A stretch of DNA of 36,751 bases from JALOAD01 sp023228995 [NCBI: Candidatus Muiribacterium halophilum] (GCA_023228995.1 JALOAD010000033.1:1-36751), one strand, 5' to 3'; positions 1 through 7,761 are shown, counted from the stretch's first letter. Program-made: numbers and translations. Notes: generated from the letters alone by a model not told the origin.

Positions 1-63
1 ATATATATAGTTATGTTCTATTATCTCTTTTAAATTAGCAATTCCAATAGGTAATTTTTTCAT
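1..63 (-). CDS. AAA-ATPase-like / PD-(D/E)XK protein, N-terminal fragment
   Basis: Only the first 21 codons are inside the window; the gene runs off the left edge. The visible start, MKKLPIGIANLKEIIEHNYI, matches the characteristic opening of the large family that joins an AAA-ATPase-like domain (PF09820) to a C-terminal PD-(D/E)XK nuclease-like domain. Members usually begin MKKLPIGI.DFK..IEENYIYVDKT. The cellular role of this family is poorly known; many genomes carry several copies in variable regions. There is no Shine-Dalgarno sequence before the ATG, but a perfect TATAAT lies six bases upstream, which suggests a leaderless mRNA. The family call rests on these 21 residues only. Confidence 0.7.
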   Translation of the reverse strand, partial: MKKLPIGIANLKEIIEHNYIY

Positions 64-69
64 GAGTTA

Positions 70-98
70 ATTATAACAGATAATAAAACAAGGTTAAA
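70..98 (-). promoter_or_regulatory. Putative leaderless promoter of the left-edge gene
   Basis: On the minus strand TATAAT lies at 75-70 and a weak -35 (TTTAAC) at 98-93, 17 bases apart. The ATG at 63 is six bases after the -10 box, so transcription would start at or next to the start codon. The same spacing occurs at 26568 and 27784. Confidence 0.45.
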
Positions 99-147
99 GG
101 GTTAGAATGTTTAAGGGGTTGTGGGTTGAAACTAATTTTGAATTTTC

Positions 148-229
148 AATGTGGAATTAAAAGAAAGAACAGTGAAGCTGTTACAGATAAAGCGTGACAT
201 GTCACTTTGTGACATTAGTGACAAAAACA
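148..229 (+). repeat. 82-bp dispersed direct repeat, copy 1
   Basis: This copy is nearly identical to 543-624, which lies 395 bp downstream in the same orientation. Its core contains the perfect 12-base palindrome GTGACATGTCAC followed by TTTGTGACATTAGTGACA, so it can form hairpins. It is non-coding. The wider stretch 64-841 holds no convincing gene, only repeats. Confidence 0.85.
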
Positions 230-231
230 AA

Positions 232-247
232 GTCATGCCGGAATGAC
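232..247 (+). repeat. Short palindrome of the GTCATCCCGG repeat family
   Basis: GTCATGCCGGAATGAC has complementary ends (GTCAT/ATGAC). It resembles an internally deleted form of the longer repeats at 482-515 and 3569-3602. Confidence 0.5.
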
Positions 248-481
248 AGATTTAACGAGAATTCGTTAGAAAATTTTCAATTAAAACAAAGTATGAAGGA
301 TTTTCTATAAACAAAAGCAAAAAAAAATCTACTCGGTAACTTGAGTGAACGTTGCGAAGCATATAATATACGGATGTATTATAAGTGAACGAAGGTAAAG
401 AGATATTTTATATGGATGTAAAATATCGAATGATACCGAATGATTATTTTTTTGCGTTATTGTAATGAAAAAAATCAAAAA

Positions 482-515
482 CAGATCCCGGCTCAGAAAC
501 ATACCGGGATGACAG
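482..515 (-). repeat. GTCATCCCGG-type dispersed repeat, copy A
   Basis: Read on the minus strand this 34-base element begins CTGTCATCCCGG and ends GGGATCTG. It matches 3569-3602 (plus strand) with two mismatches. The ends are partly complementary (CCCGG/CCGGG), giving a hairpin. Such elements are common as dispersed intergenic repeats in bacterial genomes. Confidence 0.8.
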
Positions 516-542
516 ATTTTTAATTTCCAATGTTGAATGTGG

Positions 543-624
543 AATGTGGAATTAAAAGAAAAAACTGTGAAGCTGTGACAGATAAAGCGTGACATGTCAC
601 TTTGTGACATTAGTGACAAAAATA
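543..624 (+). repeat. 82-bp dispersed direct repeat, copy 2
   Basis: This is the second copy of the 148-229 repeat, with the same GTGACATGTCAC palindrome. A copy of the GTCATCCCGG repeat lies just before it (482-515) and a short relative lies just after copy 1 (232-247), so two repeat families are interleaved here. Confidence 0.85.
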
Positions 625-654
625 AAATAAAAATTATTTTATACGGATTTACCA

Positions 655-820
655 GTTAGCACTTCGCTTTGCTCGTTAGTAAAGACCTTCGGTCTAGTTT
701 TAACATCTTACTAAAACTCTTTAGAGTCTGCTTACTAAAAATACATAGTATTTTGCTCACTAGGATTATTTATAATCTGCTAACTAATAAATTCATTTAA
801 AAAATGAATTTATGCTCACA
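655..820 (-). repeat. Tandem array of six dissimilar hairpins with a conserved linker
   Basis: Six successive short hairpins follow the stop codon of the HD-domain operon (minus-strand reading). Stem arms on the plus strand are: AGACC/GGTCT (683-695), ACTCT/AGAGT (716-727), AAAATAC/GTATTTT (738-754), GATTAT/ATAATC (764-777) and a perfect 12-bp stem at 787-813; an imperfect one lies at 658-673. The stem sequences are unrelated, but the joints share a 9-10 base linker, TAGT-N-AGCA on the minus strand. It begins about 20 bases after the operon's last stop codon, so it would form the 3' end of that transcript. Its function is unknown; mRNA 3' protection or termination are guesses. Confidence 0.75.
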
Positions 821-841
821 GTTTTTTGCTTTTATAAAAAC

Positions 842-1612
842 CTATATCTCAACTACATCTATTAATTTTTCTTCTTCACCATCAATAGAAGCATGAACTT
901 CAATATATTCTTCAATCATACTATTTTTAAGTTTATGTCTTAAAAGCTCATCAATTTGAAATATACCAGATGAATTAGCCATACTAATTTTTATACGAAT
1001 AGGTTTTTTAACACCTTTAATTATTTCAACTTCTTTAATAGCCATAGCTGATACAGAATGAATAGAAGTAGAACCAATAAGAGAAAAAGAAATTTCAGCT
1101 CTTCCCTTTTCCATATCAAGAGCATCAGCAACTCTAATAACTCCAGCTTCAATAGTCAAAGGTTTGCTTGACTCTCTATGAGTAAATATAGCATGACAAA
1201 TATCCGAAGTCATACGTGCTTTATCTTCAGGTGAATAAATGCTATCAAGATATTTTTCAGTAAATCTCGGAGCAAGTGCAGCACCAATAAGTGCATGATT
1301 ATCTCTATGCACAATCTGACCAATATCATGAAGAATAGCAGCAAGAAAAACAAGAACTTCAGCATCTTCATATTTCAACTTATGATCTTTTTCAATACCA
1401 GTAACAACTCCATGCTCATGTAACATACGAAGAATTTTTAATGCTCGATTTGTCACAATAGCTATATGTACCCTGCCATGATCTGTTAAATGCAACCTAT
1501 CAATAGCAGTAATATTAGAACAACTCCAATATGTATGTAATTCTTTATCTTCTTTTACAATATTATAAACTTTTTCAAGTTTTTCATTATTATTAAATTT
1601 TATTTTAAACAA
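842..1612 (-). CDS. HD-domain metal-dependent phosphohydrolase
   Basis: This 256-aa soluble protein carries an HD domain. H45/H49, the H95-D96 pair (LHDIG), H106, H140/H145 and D163 (RVADALD) fit the metal-binding set of the superfamily. HD proteins hydrolyse nucleotides or phosphoesters; the substrate cannot be read from sequence. The start is a TTG at 1612-1610: it is preceded by AGGAGG at five bases spacing, and the in-frame TGA of the upstream Nudix gene directly abuts it, so no longer frame is possible. It is the last gene of a four-gene operon (cysteine desulfurase, unknown, Nudix, HD). The spacing implies coupled translation. The C-terminal about 90 residues (after 165) look like a small alpha/beta domain that I do not recognise. 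Confidence 0.85.
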   Translation of the reverse strand: MFKIKFNNNEKLEKVYNIVKEDKELHTYWSCSNITAIDRLHLTDHGRVHIAIVTNRALKILRMLHEHGVVTGIEKDHKLKYEDAEVLVFLAAILHDIGQIVHRDNHALIGAALAPRFTEKYLDSIYSPEDKARMTSDICHAIFTHRESSKPLTIEAGVIRVADALDMEKGRAEISFSLIGSTSIHSVSAMAIKEVEIIKGVKKPIRIKISMANSSGIFQIDELLRHKLKNSMIEEYIEVHASIDGEEEKLIDVVEI

Positions 1613-2026
1613 TCATGCCTCCTGGCAATTTCCGCAATGAAGCTTTATTAAATTTTTGGCAATAGATATATCAGCCGGAGAAAGATCATGATTAAGAAGC
1701 TCTTCAGGAGAAACCCATTTTATATCACTATGTACTATAGGAATAAATTCTCCATCAATATGTTCTGAATAATAAGCTACAAGTTCAATTACACCAGATT
1801 CATACTCATAAAAACTTTTATCAAAAAAATTATGAGTCTTTGTCAAAATAGAAAATTCTTCTTCAAGCTCACGCTCAAGACATTTTTCTAAAGTTTCACC
1901 TGGAATAAGTTTTCCACCAGGAAATTCCCATTTACCTTCATGTGATTGACCATTTTTTCTTTTCGCTATAAGAAATTTACCATTTTTTTCCATAATTGCA
2001 GCAGCAACTGTTTTTACATTTTTCAT
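1613..2026 (-). CDS. Nudix hydrolase, MutT-like (8-oxo-dGTP diphosphatase type)
   Basis: This 137-aa protein has a Nudix box at about residues 37-59 (GGKLIPGE, then REL-EEEF), which binds the metal and hydrolyses the nucleoside diphosphate bond. The opening TVAAAIMEKNGKFLIAKR and WEFPGGK are typical of MutT-type enzymes that remove oxidised dGTP. The usual glycine near the end of the box is serine here (EEEFSI), a tolerated change. It overlaps the upstream 93-aa gene by four bases (ATGA), so translation is probably coupled. It is followed without a gap by the HD gene. Family assignment is secure; preference for 8-oxo-dGTP over other nucleotides is inferred only from overall resemblance. Confidence 0.88.
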   Translation of the reverse strand: MKNVKTVAAAIMEKNGKFLIAKRKNGQSHEGKWEFPGGKLIPGETLEKCLERELEEEFSILTKTHNFFDKSFYEYESGVIELVAYYSEHIDGEFIPIVHSDIKWVSPEELLNHDLSPADISIAKNLIKLHCGNCQEA

Positions 2027-2304
2027 ACACTCTCCATTATCTTCCTAAAGTATTTCTCCCAGTCCGTATAACTCCCTTTATTTATCCAAAGTTTAGCTGA
2101 AGAAGAATTCAAACTTCCTTTTAAAGCATAAAACCCAGGATAATCGATTTTGAAATAAGGTTTTTCAAAATCTTCTCTTATTGTTTTTTTGTGATTATCA
2201 GGAAATGACATAACGAATTGTTTTGAAATATCAAAATCAAAAACAACTTTGAATTTAATCGATCCATCTTTGCAATCATCAAGTCTTATAACTTCTTTAA
2301 TCAT
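2023..2304 (-). CDS. Conserved-looking hypothetical protein, 93 aa
   Basis: This short, charged, soluble protein has no signal peptide or membrane segment. I do not recognise a family. The tight packing supports it as a real gene: its start overlaps the end of the cysteine desulfurase-like gene by eight bases, and its stop overlaps the Nudix start by four. Composition is lysine-, aspartate- and phenylalanine-rich, as in the neighbours. Its place directly after a PLP-dependent desulfurase may hint at a partner role, but nothing in the sequence shows it. It has no cysteine pair, so a sulfur-relay role like TusA is not supported. Confidence 0.65.
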   Translation of the reverse strand: MIKEVIRLDDCKDGSIKFKVVFDFDISKQFVMSFPDNHKKTIREDFEKPYFKIDYPGFYALKGSLNSSSAKLWINKGSYTDWEKYFRKIMESV

Positions 2305-3436
2305 TCATCTTTACTCCAGAGATCTTATTAACAGCTGAAATCAGTTGCGAAATTTCTCCAACCTCATTAAACCATGATAAAGATAATCTTACAAGTCCAT
2401 TTTCAAAAGTCCCAAATTTCTTGTGAATTTCTGGAGAACAATGTAACCCGCTCCTTGTAATGATTTCAAACGATTCATAAAGAATATCTGATAAATCCTC
2501 AGAAGTGTAATTATCCATTGAAAATGAGAAGACTCCAGCGTTTTTGTCTGCCGGTGCAGAATATATTTTAACATTAGAATTTTGTGATAATTCATCAAAA
2601 AGTATTTTAAGCAATTTTTGTTTTTTACTTTCTATATTTTTAATACCAATATTTTGAATAAACTCAATACCACTACCAATAGAAATAATTCCAGGAATAT
2701 TTTTCGTCCCAGCTTCATATCGCAAAGGAAGACGCTTAGGCATTTTTTTTAATTCACTCAAAACACCAGTTCCGCCAGTTTTATAAAGTTTAAGTTCAAT
2801 ATTATCAGGAATATAAATAAAACCAGAACCACTAATTCCAAAAAGACTTTTATGACCGGCAAAAACCCAGAAAGCCTTATTATACTTACCAATATCAAGC
2901 ACAACACAACCACCAGCCTGAGAAGCATCAAAAATAGGAATAATCGAGTTTTTAATACAATTATTATATATTTTATCAAAATCCTGAATAGCACCCGAAA
3001 CATTAGAAGCAATGCTCATAATAAGAATTTTCGTATTATGCAAAATTTTTTTTTCAATACTATTTATATCAATAAAACCAAAATCATCACAATCAATAAA
3101 AGTAATTTTATTATTTGAAGAAAGCATATAAAGAGGTCTTAAAACAGAATTATGTTCAGTAACAGAAGTTAAAATATGACAATCTTTTATATCAAGACCA
3201 AATAAAATAGAATTAATACCTTCCGTTGCACCTGAATTAAATACAATATTATTAGAATTTTGAATATTAAAAAATTCCTTAACTTTATTTCTAGCCCAAC
3301 TCACACTTTTTACAGAATCAAAAACCCTACCATATCGCTCCTCTTCCTGAGGAATATTACAAATACAATTATAAACAGAATTAGCAACAATATCAGGCTT
3401 CGGCCAAGTAGTCGCAGCATTATTCAAATAAATCAT
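2297..3436 (-). CDS. Aminotransferase class V, cysteine desulfurase family
   Basis: This 379-aa PLP enzyme opens YLNNAATTWPKP, typical of the desulfurase subgroup represented by EF2568 (TIGR01977). Key residues are visible: H95 (TEHNS), D170 (FDASQAGG), the PLP lysine K196 within GHKSLFGISG, and a likely catalytic C333 in RSGLHCSPEIHKK. Such enzymes take sulfur (or selenium) from cysteine (or selenocysteine) and pass it to an acceptor. It lacks the SufU/SufBCD or IscU neighbours of a Fe-S operon, so a special-purpose desulfurase is likely. It is the first gene of the operon; an AGGGG ribosome site precedes the ATG at 3436. The TIGR01977-type members often sit beside selenium genes such as yedF, but none is seen here. 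Confidence 0.88.
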   Translation of the reverse strand: MIYLNNAATTWPKPDIVANSVYNCICNIPQEEERYGRVFDSVKSVSWARNKVKEFFNIQNSNNIVFNSGATEGINSILFGLDIKDCHILTSVTEHNSVLRPLYMLSSNNKITFIDCDDFGFIDINSIEKKILHNTKILIMSIASNVSGAIQDFDKIYNNCIKNSIIPIFDASQAGGCVVLDIGKYNKAFWVFAGHKSLFGISGSGFIYIPDNIELKLYKTGGTGVLSELKKMPKRLPLRYEAGTKNIPGIISIGSGIEFIQNIGIKNIESKKQKLLKILFDELSQNSNVKIYSAPADKNAGVFSFSMDNYTSEDLSDILYESFEIITRSGLHCSPEIHKKFGTFENGLVRLSLSWFNEVGEISQLISAVNKISGVKMND

Positions 3437-3568
3437 AAAAACCCCTAATTGAACCCATAATTAGAACAATTCTGTAATGATATGACAAAATCGTTAATTA
3501 TTACAAATAAAACTATAATTTTTGATTAAAAATTAATTCCTTTTATTAAATAAAAAAAAATCAATATT

Positions 3569-3602
3569 CTGTCATCCCGGTATGTTTCTTAGCCGAGATC
3601 TG
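3569..3602 (+). repeat. GTCATCCCGG-type dispersed repeat, copy B
   Basis: This is the inverted copy of 482-515, with 32 of 34 bases identical. It lies near the promoter end of the desulfurase operon, and copy A lies beyond the operon's 3' end, so the operon is bracketed by an inverted pair. Confidence 0.8.
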
Positions 3603-3683
3603 ATTTTATTTTTAGTTCTGCTATTCCCATGAACTTGGGAATCCATACAAAAAATCACATCAATATAATTTTTCTTATTATAC

Positions 3684-3708
3684 AGTTGTTGCAGAATTTG
3701 CAACAACT
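3684..3708. repeat. Perfect hairpin, 10-bp stem
   Basis: AGTTGTTGCA (3684-3693), loop GAATT, then TGCAACAACT (3699-3708). No U-run follows on either strand, so it is not an obvious terminator. Confidence 0.6.
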
Positions 3709-4007
3709 TCTTCTTGTTGTAATTCGCCATATGTAAATACATTTTCTATCTTAAAAATGATAAATTGCTTACCTCATTTACTCATATTTCAACATCCTCA
3801 ATCTCGTCGATTATAGCATGAATACACAAACACTGTTTATTAATTTTATCACTCTGATTTAATTAAATCAAACATCGCAATATATAAAATTTGTCCAATA
3901 ATAAAACAGTTCTGCATTATTTAATATTCACCATTTCACCATTCACTCTTTCGCAGATTCTTTTTATTTGCTTTTTATTTGTAAAAAAGTTATTTTATTT
4001 AGTTAAA

Positions 4008-4032
4008 TATAATAAAATAAAAATAAACAATC
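4008..4032 (+). promoter_or_regulatory. -10 box and ribosome binding region upstream of adenosine deaminase
   Basis: TATAAT at 4008-4013 is a consensus -10 box; no clear -35 lies 17 bases upstream. Beyond this interval, AGGAGA precedes the ATG at 4043. Confidence 0.4.
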
Positions 4033-4042
4033 AGGAGATAGT

Positions 4043-5149
4043 ATGAAAATCAAAAATCAAGAATATCTAGAAAAACTAAAAAAAATTCCTCAGTTTCCAC
4101 TTCATATACATTGGGACGGATCAATACCAGCAGATGAAGTATGGAATCTTTCACAAAAAAAAGGTTTAAAATTAAAATATCCAGAACTAGATCGCGAAAG
4201 AAATAAAATCAATTACAAAGATGAACAAAGCCAGATTATAAATTCAAAAGAAAAGTTAAAAACCTTTTTCATGGATCTTAATACATATCATATAATCGAT
4301 GTATTTTCTATTCCAGTTGGATTTATGCAAACAAAAGAAGATCTTATAGAAATGGCAAAAGCTCATTGTAGATATCTCAAAGCCCATAATATTCCTTATG
4401 CTGAAACAAGATTTGCACCTCAATATCATACTTTTGAAGGTTTAACTATGGATAAGGTAATTGGTTATTCACTTGAAGGTTTTGAAGCTGGTAAAGAAGA
4501 AACTGGAGTTGATGCAAGACTTATAATATCAATGGGAAGAGAATCTGAACCTGAAACTACTATAAAAGTTGTAAAAACAGCTTTGAATTTTCAAAATCAA
4601 ATAGTTGGTATTGACCTTGCAACAGAAGAAAGAGGTAATCCTCCTGAAAAACATTATGAAGCTTTTAAATTAACTTTTGACACTCCTATTAAAAGAACTG
4701 TTCATGCTGGTGAAATGTGTTCAGAAGAAGAAAATCTAAAAAACATTTACACTTCAATAACTAAATTAAAAGCAAATGCTGTTGGACATGCAATTCCTCT
4801 TATTAAAAGATATTATGACGGAAATGATTTATGGCAACTTATGAAAGAAAACAATGTAAGATTAGAAGCAAATCCTATAAGTAATCATTTCTTATTTGAT
4901 TATGCAATTACTTATCATAATCTTGATGTATTGGTAAATGAAGGCTTACTTGTAACTGTTAATCCAGATGACCCTGCAATGTGGCCTTATGGAGATATGG
5001 TATATTTACTATATTTTCTTGGTGAATTATATGGTAATAAATTCCTTGAAACAGTAACAAAAAATGCTGTTACTGCTAGCTGGGGACTTGATAAATTCCA
5101 AAAACAAAATTATATTGAAAAAATTGAAAAAGCTTTTAAAGAATTATAA
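4043..5149 (+). CDS. Adenosine deaminase family protein
   Basis: This 368-aa protein belongs to the metallo-dependent adenosine/AMP deaminase family, which hydrolyses adenosine to inosine and ammonia in purine salvage. The zinc and catalytic residues are present in order: H21-x-H23 with D25-G26 (HIHWDGS), H221 and E224 (VHAGE), H249 (VGHAI) and D309-D310 (NPDDPAMW). The first motif is normally HxHLDG, and the last is usually SLNTDDP; here it is TVNPDDP, which could reflect a different purine-like substrate (some relatives act on adenine or aminodeoxyfutalosine). The start is set by AGGAGA at eight bases. It is transcribed alone and convergently with hydF, sharing a terminator. Confidence 0.85.
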   Translation: MKIKNQEYLEKLKKIPQFPLHIHWDGSIPADEVWNLSQKKGLKLKYPELDRERNKINYKDEQSQIINSKEKLKTFFMDLNTYHIIDVFSIPVGFMQTKEDLIEMAKAHCRYLKAHNIPYAETRFAPQYHTFEGLTMDKVIGYSLEGFEAGKEETGVDARLIISMGRESEPETTIKVVKTALNFQNQIVGIDLATEERGNPPEKHYEAFKLTFDTPIKRTVHAGEMCSEEENLKNIYTSITKLKANAVGHAIPLIKRYYDGNDLWQLMKENNVRLEANPISNHFLFDYAITYHNLDVLVNEGLLVTVNPDDPAMWPYGDMVYLLYFLGELYGNKFLETVTKNAVTASWGLDKFQKQNYIEKIEKAFKEL

Positions 5150-5171
5150 GAATAGCCCTTTTAAATACATT

Positions 5172-5198
5172 AAAACCATCTGTATATCAGGTGGTTTT
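5172..5198. terminator. Bidirectional terminator overlapping the hydF stop codon
   Basis: AAAACCATCTG, loop TATAT, CAGGTGGTTTT forms an 11-bp stem (one T-G pair) with T-runs on both sides. It sits between convergent genes, and the hydF stop (5187-5189) and last codons lie inside the hairpin, so one element ends both transcripts. Confidence 0.8.
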
Positions 5199-6416
5199 TT
5201 TATATATTGACATAGCATCAGGAAATGGTTTTAAAGCTCTATCCAAAATATTATGCATATAAGCAATTATCATACCGTAATTTACAATAGGAATACTATT
5301 TTCTTCTGAATATCTCAATCGATATAACATTTCTCTCCTATTTATCATACAAGCACCACAATGAACTGCTAAACTATATTTTGACATATCTTCCGGAAAA
5401 TTTGACCCAGCATAATGTTCAAAAATAAGATCTTTTCCAGTATTTTCTCTTAACCATTTTGGGATTTTAACTTTACCTATATCATCTTCTTGTGAATGAT
5501 GAGTACAAGCTTCTGCCATAAGAATTTTATCACCATCTTTTAAATTTTTAATTCTATTTATACCTCGCATAAATATTTCAAGATCACCTTTATATCTTGC
5601 AAATAAAATAGAAAAAGAAGTCATACTAACTTCTTTTGGAGTTAATTGTCCAACTTTTTGAAATTCTTGTGAATCTGTAATAACTAATTTTGGATTACCA
5701 AGAGTTTTAAAAGCATGTGCAAGTTCAGTATCTTTTACAACAACACTTATTGAATTATTATCCAAAATATCTCTTATTGTTTGAACTTGTGGAAGTATTA
5801 ATCTTCCTTTAGGAGCAGCAGAGTCAATAGGACACACAAGGAATATTACATCACCGGGAGTAATTAAATCACCAAGAATAGTAGGTGCAATCCAATCTCT
5901 TTGATTATTTTTAATAATAATTTGTTTAAGCTCTTCAATTCCTTGTATTTTAAAAGCACTTACACAACTCACAGGAACAGATAAACTAGCACTTAATTTA
6001 TCAACTTGATTATTTGATATATTTTTTAAATCAATTTTATTAATAACAAGCACAACGGGAATTTGTCTTTTTCTAACATCAGCAATAAATTCTTTTTCAA
6101 AATCAAGATTATTTTTTAAAACCAAATCTGCACTTACAACAATTAATACAAAATCACATTTATTTAAAACTTGACGACTTTTTTTTACCCTCATATCACC
6201 AAGTTCGCCACTATCATCAATACCAGCAGTATCAATTAAAGAAACCGAACCAATAGGTAATATTTCCATAGCTTTATAAACAGGATCTGTTGTAGTACCA
6301 GCAACATCCGATACAAGCGCTATATTTTGATTCGTTAAAGCATTTATAAGACTTGATTTACCAGCATTTCTTCGGCCAAAAATCCCTAATTGCATTCTAT
6401 TACCTTTAGTACTCAT
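5187..6416 (-). CDS. hydF: [FeFe] hydrogenase H-cluster maturation GTPase HydF
   Basis: This 409-aa protein has the family's usual length. HydF is the scaffold on which the 2Fe subcluster of [FeFe] hydrogenase is assembled before transfer to HydA. The N-terminal GTPase domain shows Walker A GRRNAGKS (14-21), the switch-I AGTTTDP, DTAG (62-65) and NKID (126-129). The C-terminal cluster-binding domain has the CxH...HCxxC set: C304/H306 in EACTHH, and H352, C353, C356 in VHCGAC. The start has AGGAG ten bases upstream. It lies 39 bp after the amylase gene on the same strand. No hydE, hydG or hydrogenase gene is in the window, so hydF is separated from its usual partners here. The gene implies an anaerobic, hydrogen-metabolising host. 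Confidence 0.95.
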   Translation of the reverse strand: MSTKGNRMQLGIFGRRNAGKSSLINALTNQNIALVSDVAGTTTDPVYKAMEILPIGSVSLIDTAGIDDSGELGDMRVKKSRQVLNKCDFVLIVVSADLVLKNNLDFEKEFIADVRKRQIPVVLVINKIDLKNISNNQVDKLSASLSVPVSCVSAFKIQGIEELKQIIIKNNQRDWIAPTILGDLITPGDVIFLVCPIDSAAPKGRLILPQVQTIRDILDNNSISVVVKDTELAHAFKTLGNPKLVITDSQEFQKVGQLTPKEVSMTSFSILFARYKGDLEIFMRGINRIKNLKDGDKILMAEACTHHSQEDDIGKVKIPKWLRENTGKDLIFEHYAGSNFPEDMSKYSLAVHCGACMINRREMLYRLRYSEENSIPIVNYGMIIAYMHNILDRALKPFPDAMSIYKKTT

Positions 6417-6455
6417 TTAAAAAACTCCTTAATAAAGTAAAAACAATCAAATCTA

Positions 6456-7691
6456 TTATTTACTCCAAATTAAAAAATTATCACCTGAAATTTCAAGTTT
6501 CCAATCATTGTCAGCATTCCAATTTCCCCAACCAATTTTTACAGCAATTTTATTATCAATTATCGCTATATATTGACTATTATCTGCTTCAACTATATTA
6601 ACAGAACTTTGATCATTTAGTTTATTTTTCTTTCTAATTTCAATCATTTTGCTAATTTTTTCAGTATAATTTTTTCCCCAATCAAATAAATGAACCCAAT
6701 AAACGCATGGAATACCAGGATGAGTCATTATATATGCATATCCAGCCAATATTTTATCTGACGGAAATGGCCAATGAGATTGTCCAGAAGTTCTTCCATC
6801 ACGCTTAATTTTTGAAGGACCTGTATCGTGATTATCAATAAAAGTTACAGCTTTTTTGGGCCACCAACCAATTAATCCAGAAGGTTTTCCCTGATTATCT
6901 TTAAGTTTGTAAAATGCATTATTATTAAAAGCATATTGTAATAAACCTTTTGTAGTAAAATCAAAACCTCTTGAACTTCCTTCAGTCCTATCAATCCAAT
7001 TAATTATTTCCTGCCTATTATCATCAGAATTATTAATATCAAGATCTACCCAATATTCACCAACAGAAAATTCATTATTCGAATATCTATTATAATATTC
7101 AATATATTTCCCATCAAATCCTTTTACATAATCATATCTAAAACCAGATATTCCAATATGTGATTTCATATATTTAAGCCAATCGACAATATCATCTCTC
7201 ACCTGACCATTTGAATGATCAATATCTCTTCCAGCATGAAAACCATCTCCAGAATCATAATTACCAGAACCATGAACCCATTCATCATTACATACAACTG
7301 CTTCAGGACCCCATTTTGGATTTGTAAAATCAGCCCAATCATAAGTGCCCACTCTATGATTAATTACAATATCTGCCAGAACTTTTATATTTTTGCTATT
7401 AAACTCTTTAACCAAATCACTTAATTCCCTTCTTGTACCATAAGCTGAATTAAATTCATAGTATTCATTAGGAAGATAACCTTCTTTTGCAGCAGATTTT
7501 GACATAGGCGGAATCCATACATAATCAATATCCATCTTTTTGATATTATCAGATTTTTCTTTAAGAATATTCCACCAATCATAATCAGAACTTTCCCAAT
7601 GAAAACCCTGCAACATAACAGAATAATCCTTTGAAAGCGAAGTTATTACACATAATATTATAATAAATAATACAATTGAAGTTTTTTTCAT
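6456..7691 (-). CDS. Secreted alpha-amylase, GH13, plant-type
   Basis: This 411-aa protein has a signal peptide (KKTSIVLFIIILCVITSLS, cleavage near residue 20) and is probably periplasmic or extracellular. The four GH13 regions are present: DIVINH (107-112), GFRYD with nucleophile D187, GEYW with acid E212, and FIDNHD with D289. VMLQGFHWES at the start, WVHLFDWG, and the short C-terminal beta domain ending FLIWSK resemble the plant/archaeal-type subfamily GH13_6 rather than Bacillus enzymes. It should cleave internal alpha-1,4 bonds of starch or glycogen. No starch-binding module is seen. GGGGGA precedes the ATG, with a TTGCAT-18-TATAAT promoter. It is the first gene of a transcript that may continue into hydF. 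Confidence 0.93.
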   Translation of the reverse strand: MKKTSIVLFIIILCVITSLSKDYSVMLQGFHWESSDYDWWNILKEKSDNIKKMDIDYVWIPPMSKSAAKEGYLPNEYYEFNSAYGTRRELSDLVKEFNSKNIKVLADIVINHRVGTYDWADFTNPKWGPEAVVCNDEWVHGSGNYDSGDGFHAGRDIDHSNGQVRDDIVDWLKYMKSHIGISGFRYDYVKGFDGKYIEYYNRYSNNEFSVGEYWVDLDINNSDDNRQEIINWIDRTEGSSRGFDFTTKGLLQYAFNNNAFYKLKDNQGKPSGLIGWWPKKAVTFIDNHDTGPSKIKRDGRTSGQSHWPFPSDKILAGYAYIMTHPGIPCVYWVHLFDWGKNYTEKISKMIEIRKKNKLNDQSSVNIVEADNSQYIAIIDNKIAVKIGWGNWNADNDWKLEISGDNFLIWSK

Positions 7692-7711
7692 AAATTCCCC
7701 CTGTTTGTAAA

Positions 7712-7741
7712 ATTATAGAAGATAAAGTAAGATTTATGCAA
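7712..7741 (-). promoter_or_regulatory. Putative promoter of the amylase-hydF unit
   Basis: Minus strand: TTGCAT (7741-7736), an 18-base spacer, then TATAAT (7717-7712), with a ribosome site GGGGGA before the ATG at 7691. The 70-bp gap also has to hold the divergent mntP promoter. Confidence 0.5.
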
Positions 7742-7761
7742 CAACTATTTATGAGGATAAA

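Larger units (their letters stand above)
3437..4042. other. 606-bp intergenic region between divergent genes
   Basis: No gene is seen. The stretch holds one GTCATCCCGG-type repeat (3569-3602), a perfect 10-bp hairpin (3684-3708) and the two divergent promoters. The rest is low-complexity AT-rich sequence. Confidence 0.6.

Noticed and set aside
329-619. Open frame of 96 codons on the minus strand
   Set aside because: It lies within the dispersed repeats (82-bp copy 2 and the GTCATCCCGG element). It is rich in Phe, Ile, Ser and His as expected from chance AT-rich translation, and it has no ribosome site or recognisable domain.
655-820. CRISPR array
   Set aside because: Linkers are only 9-10 bases and the 'spacers' are palindromes; there are no cas genes.
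2389-3012. Further open frames in other registers of the cysteine desulfurase gene
   Set aside because: They overlap a clear PLP-enzyme frame, have no ribosome sites, and show hydrophobic shadow composition. The same reasoning was applied to antisense frames across the window.
7692-7761. yybP-ykoY manganese riboswitch upstream of mntP
   Set aside because: The gap is 70 bp and shows no matching structured core; it also has to contain two promoters.
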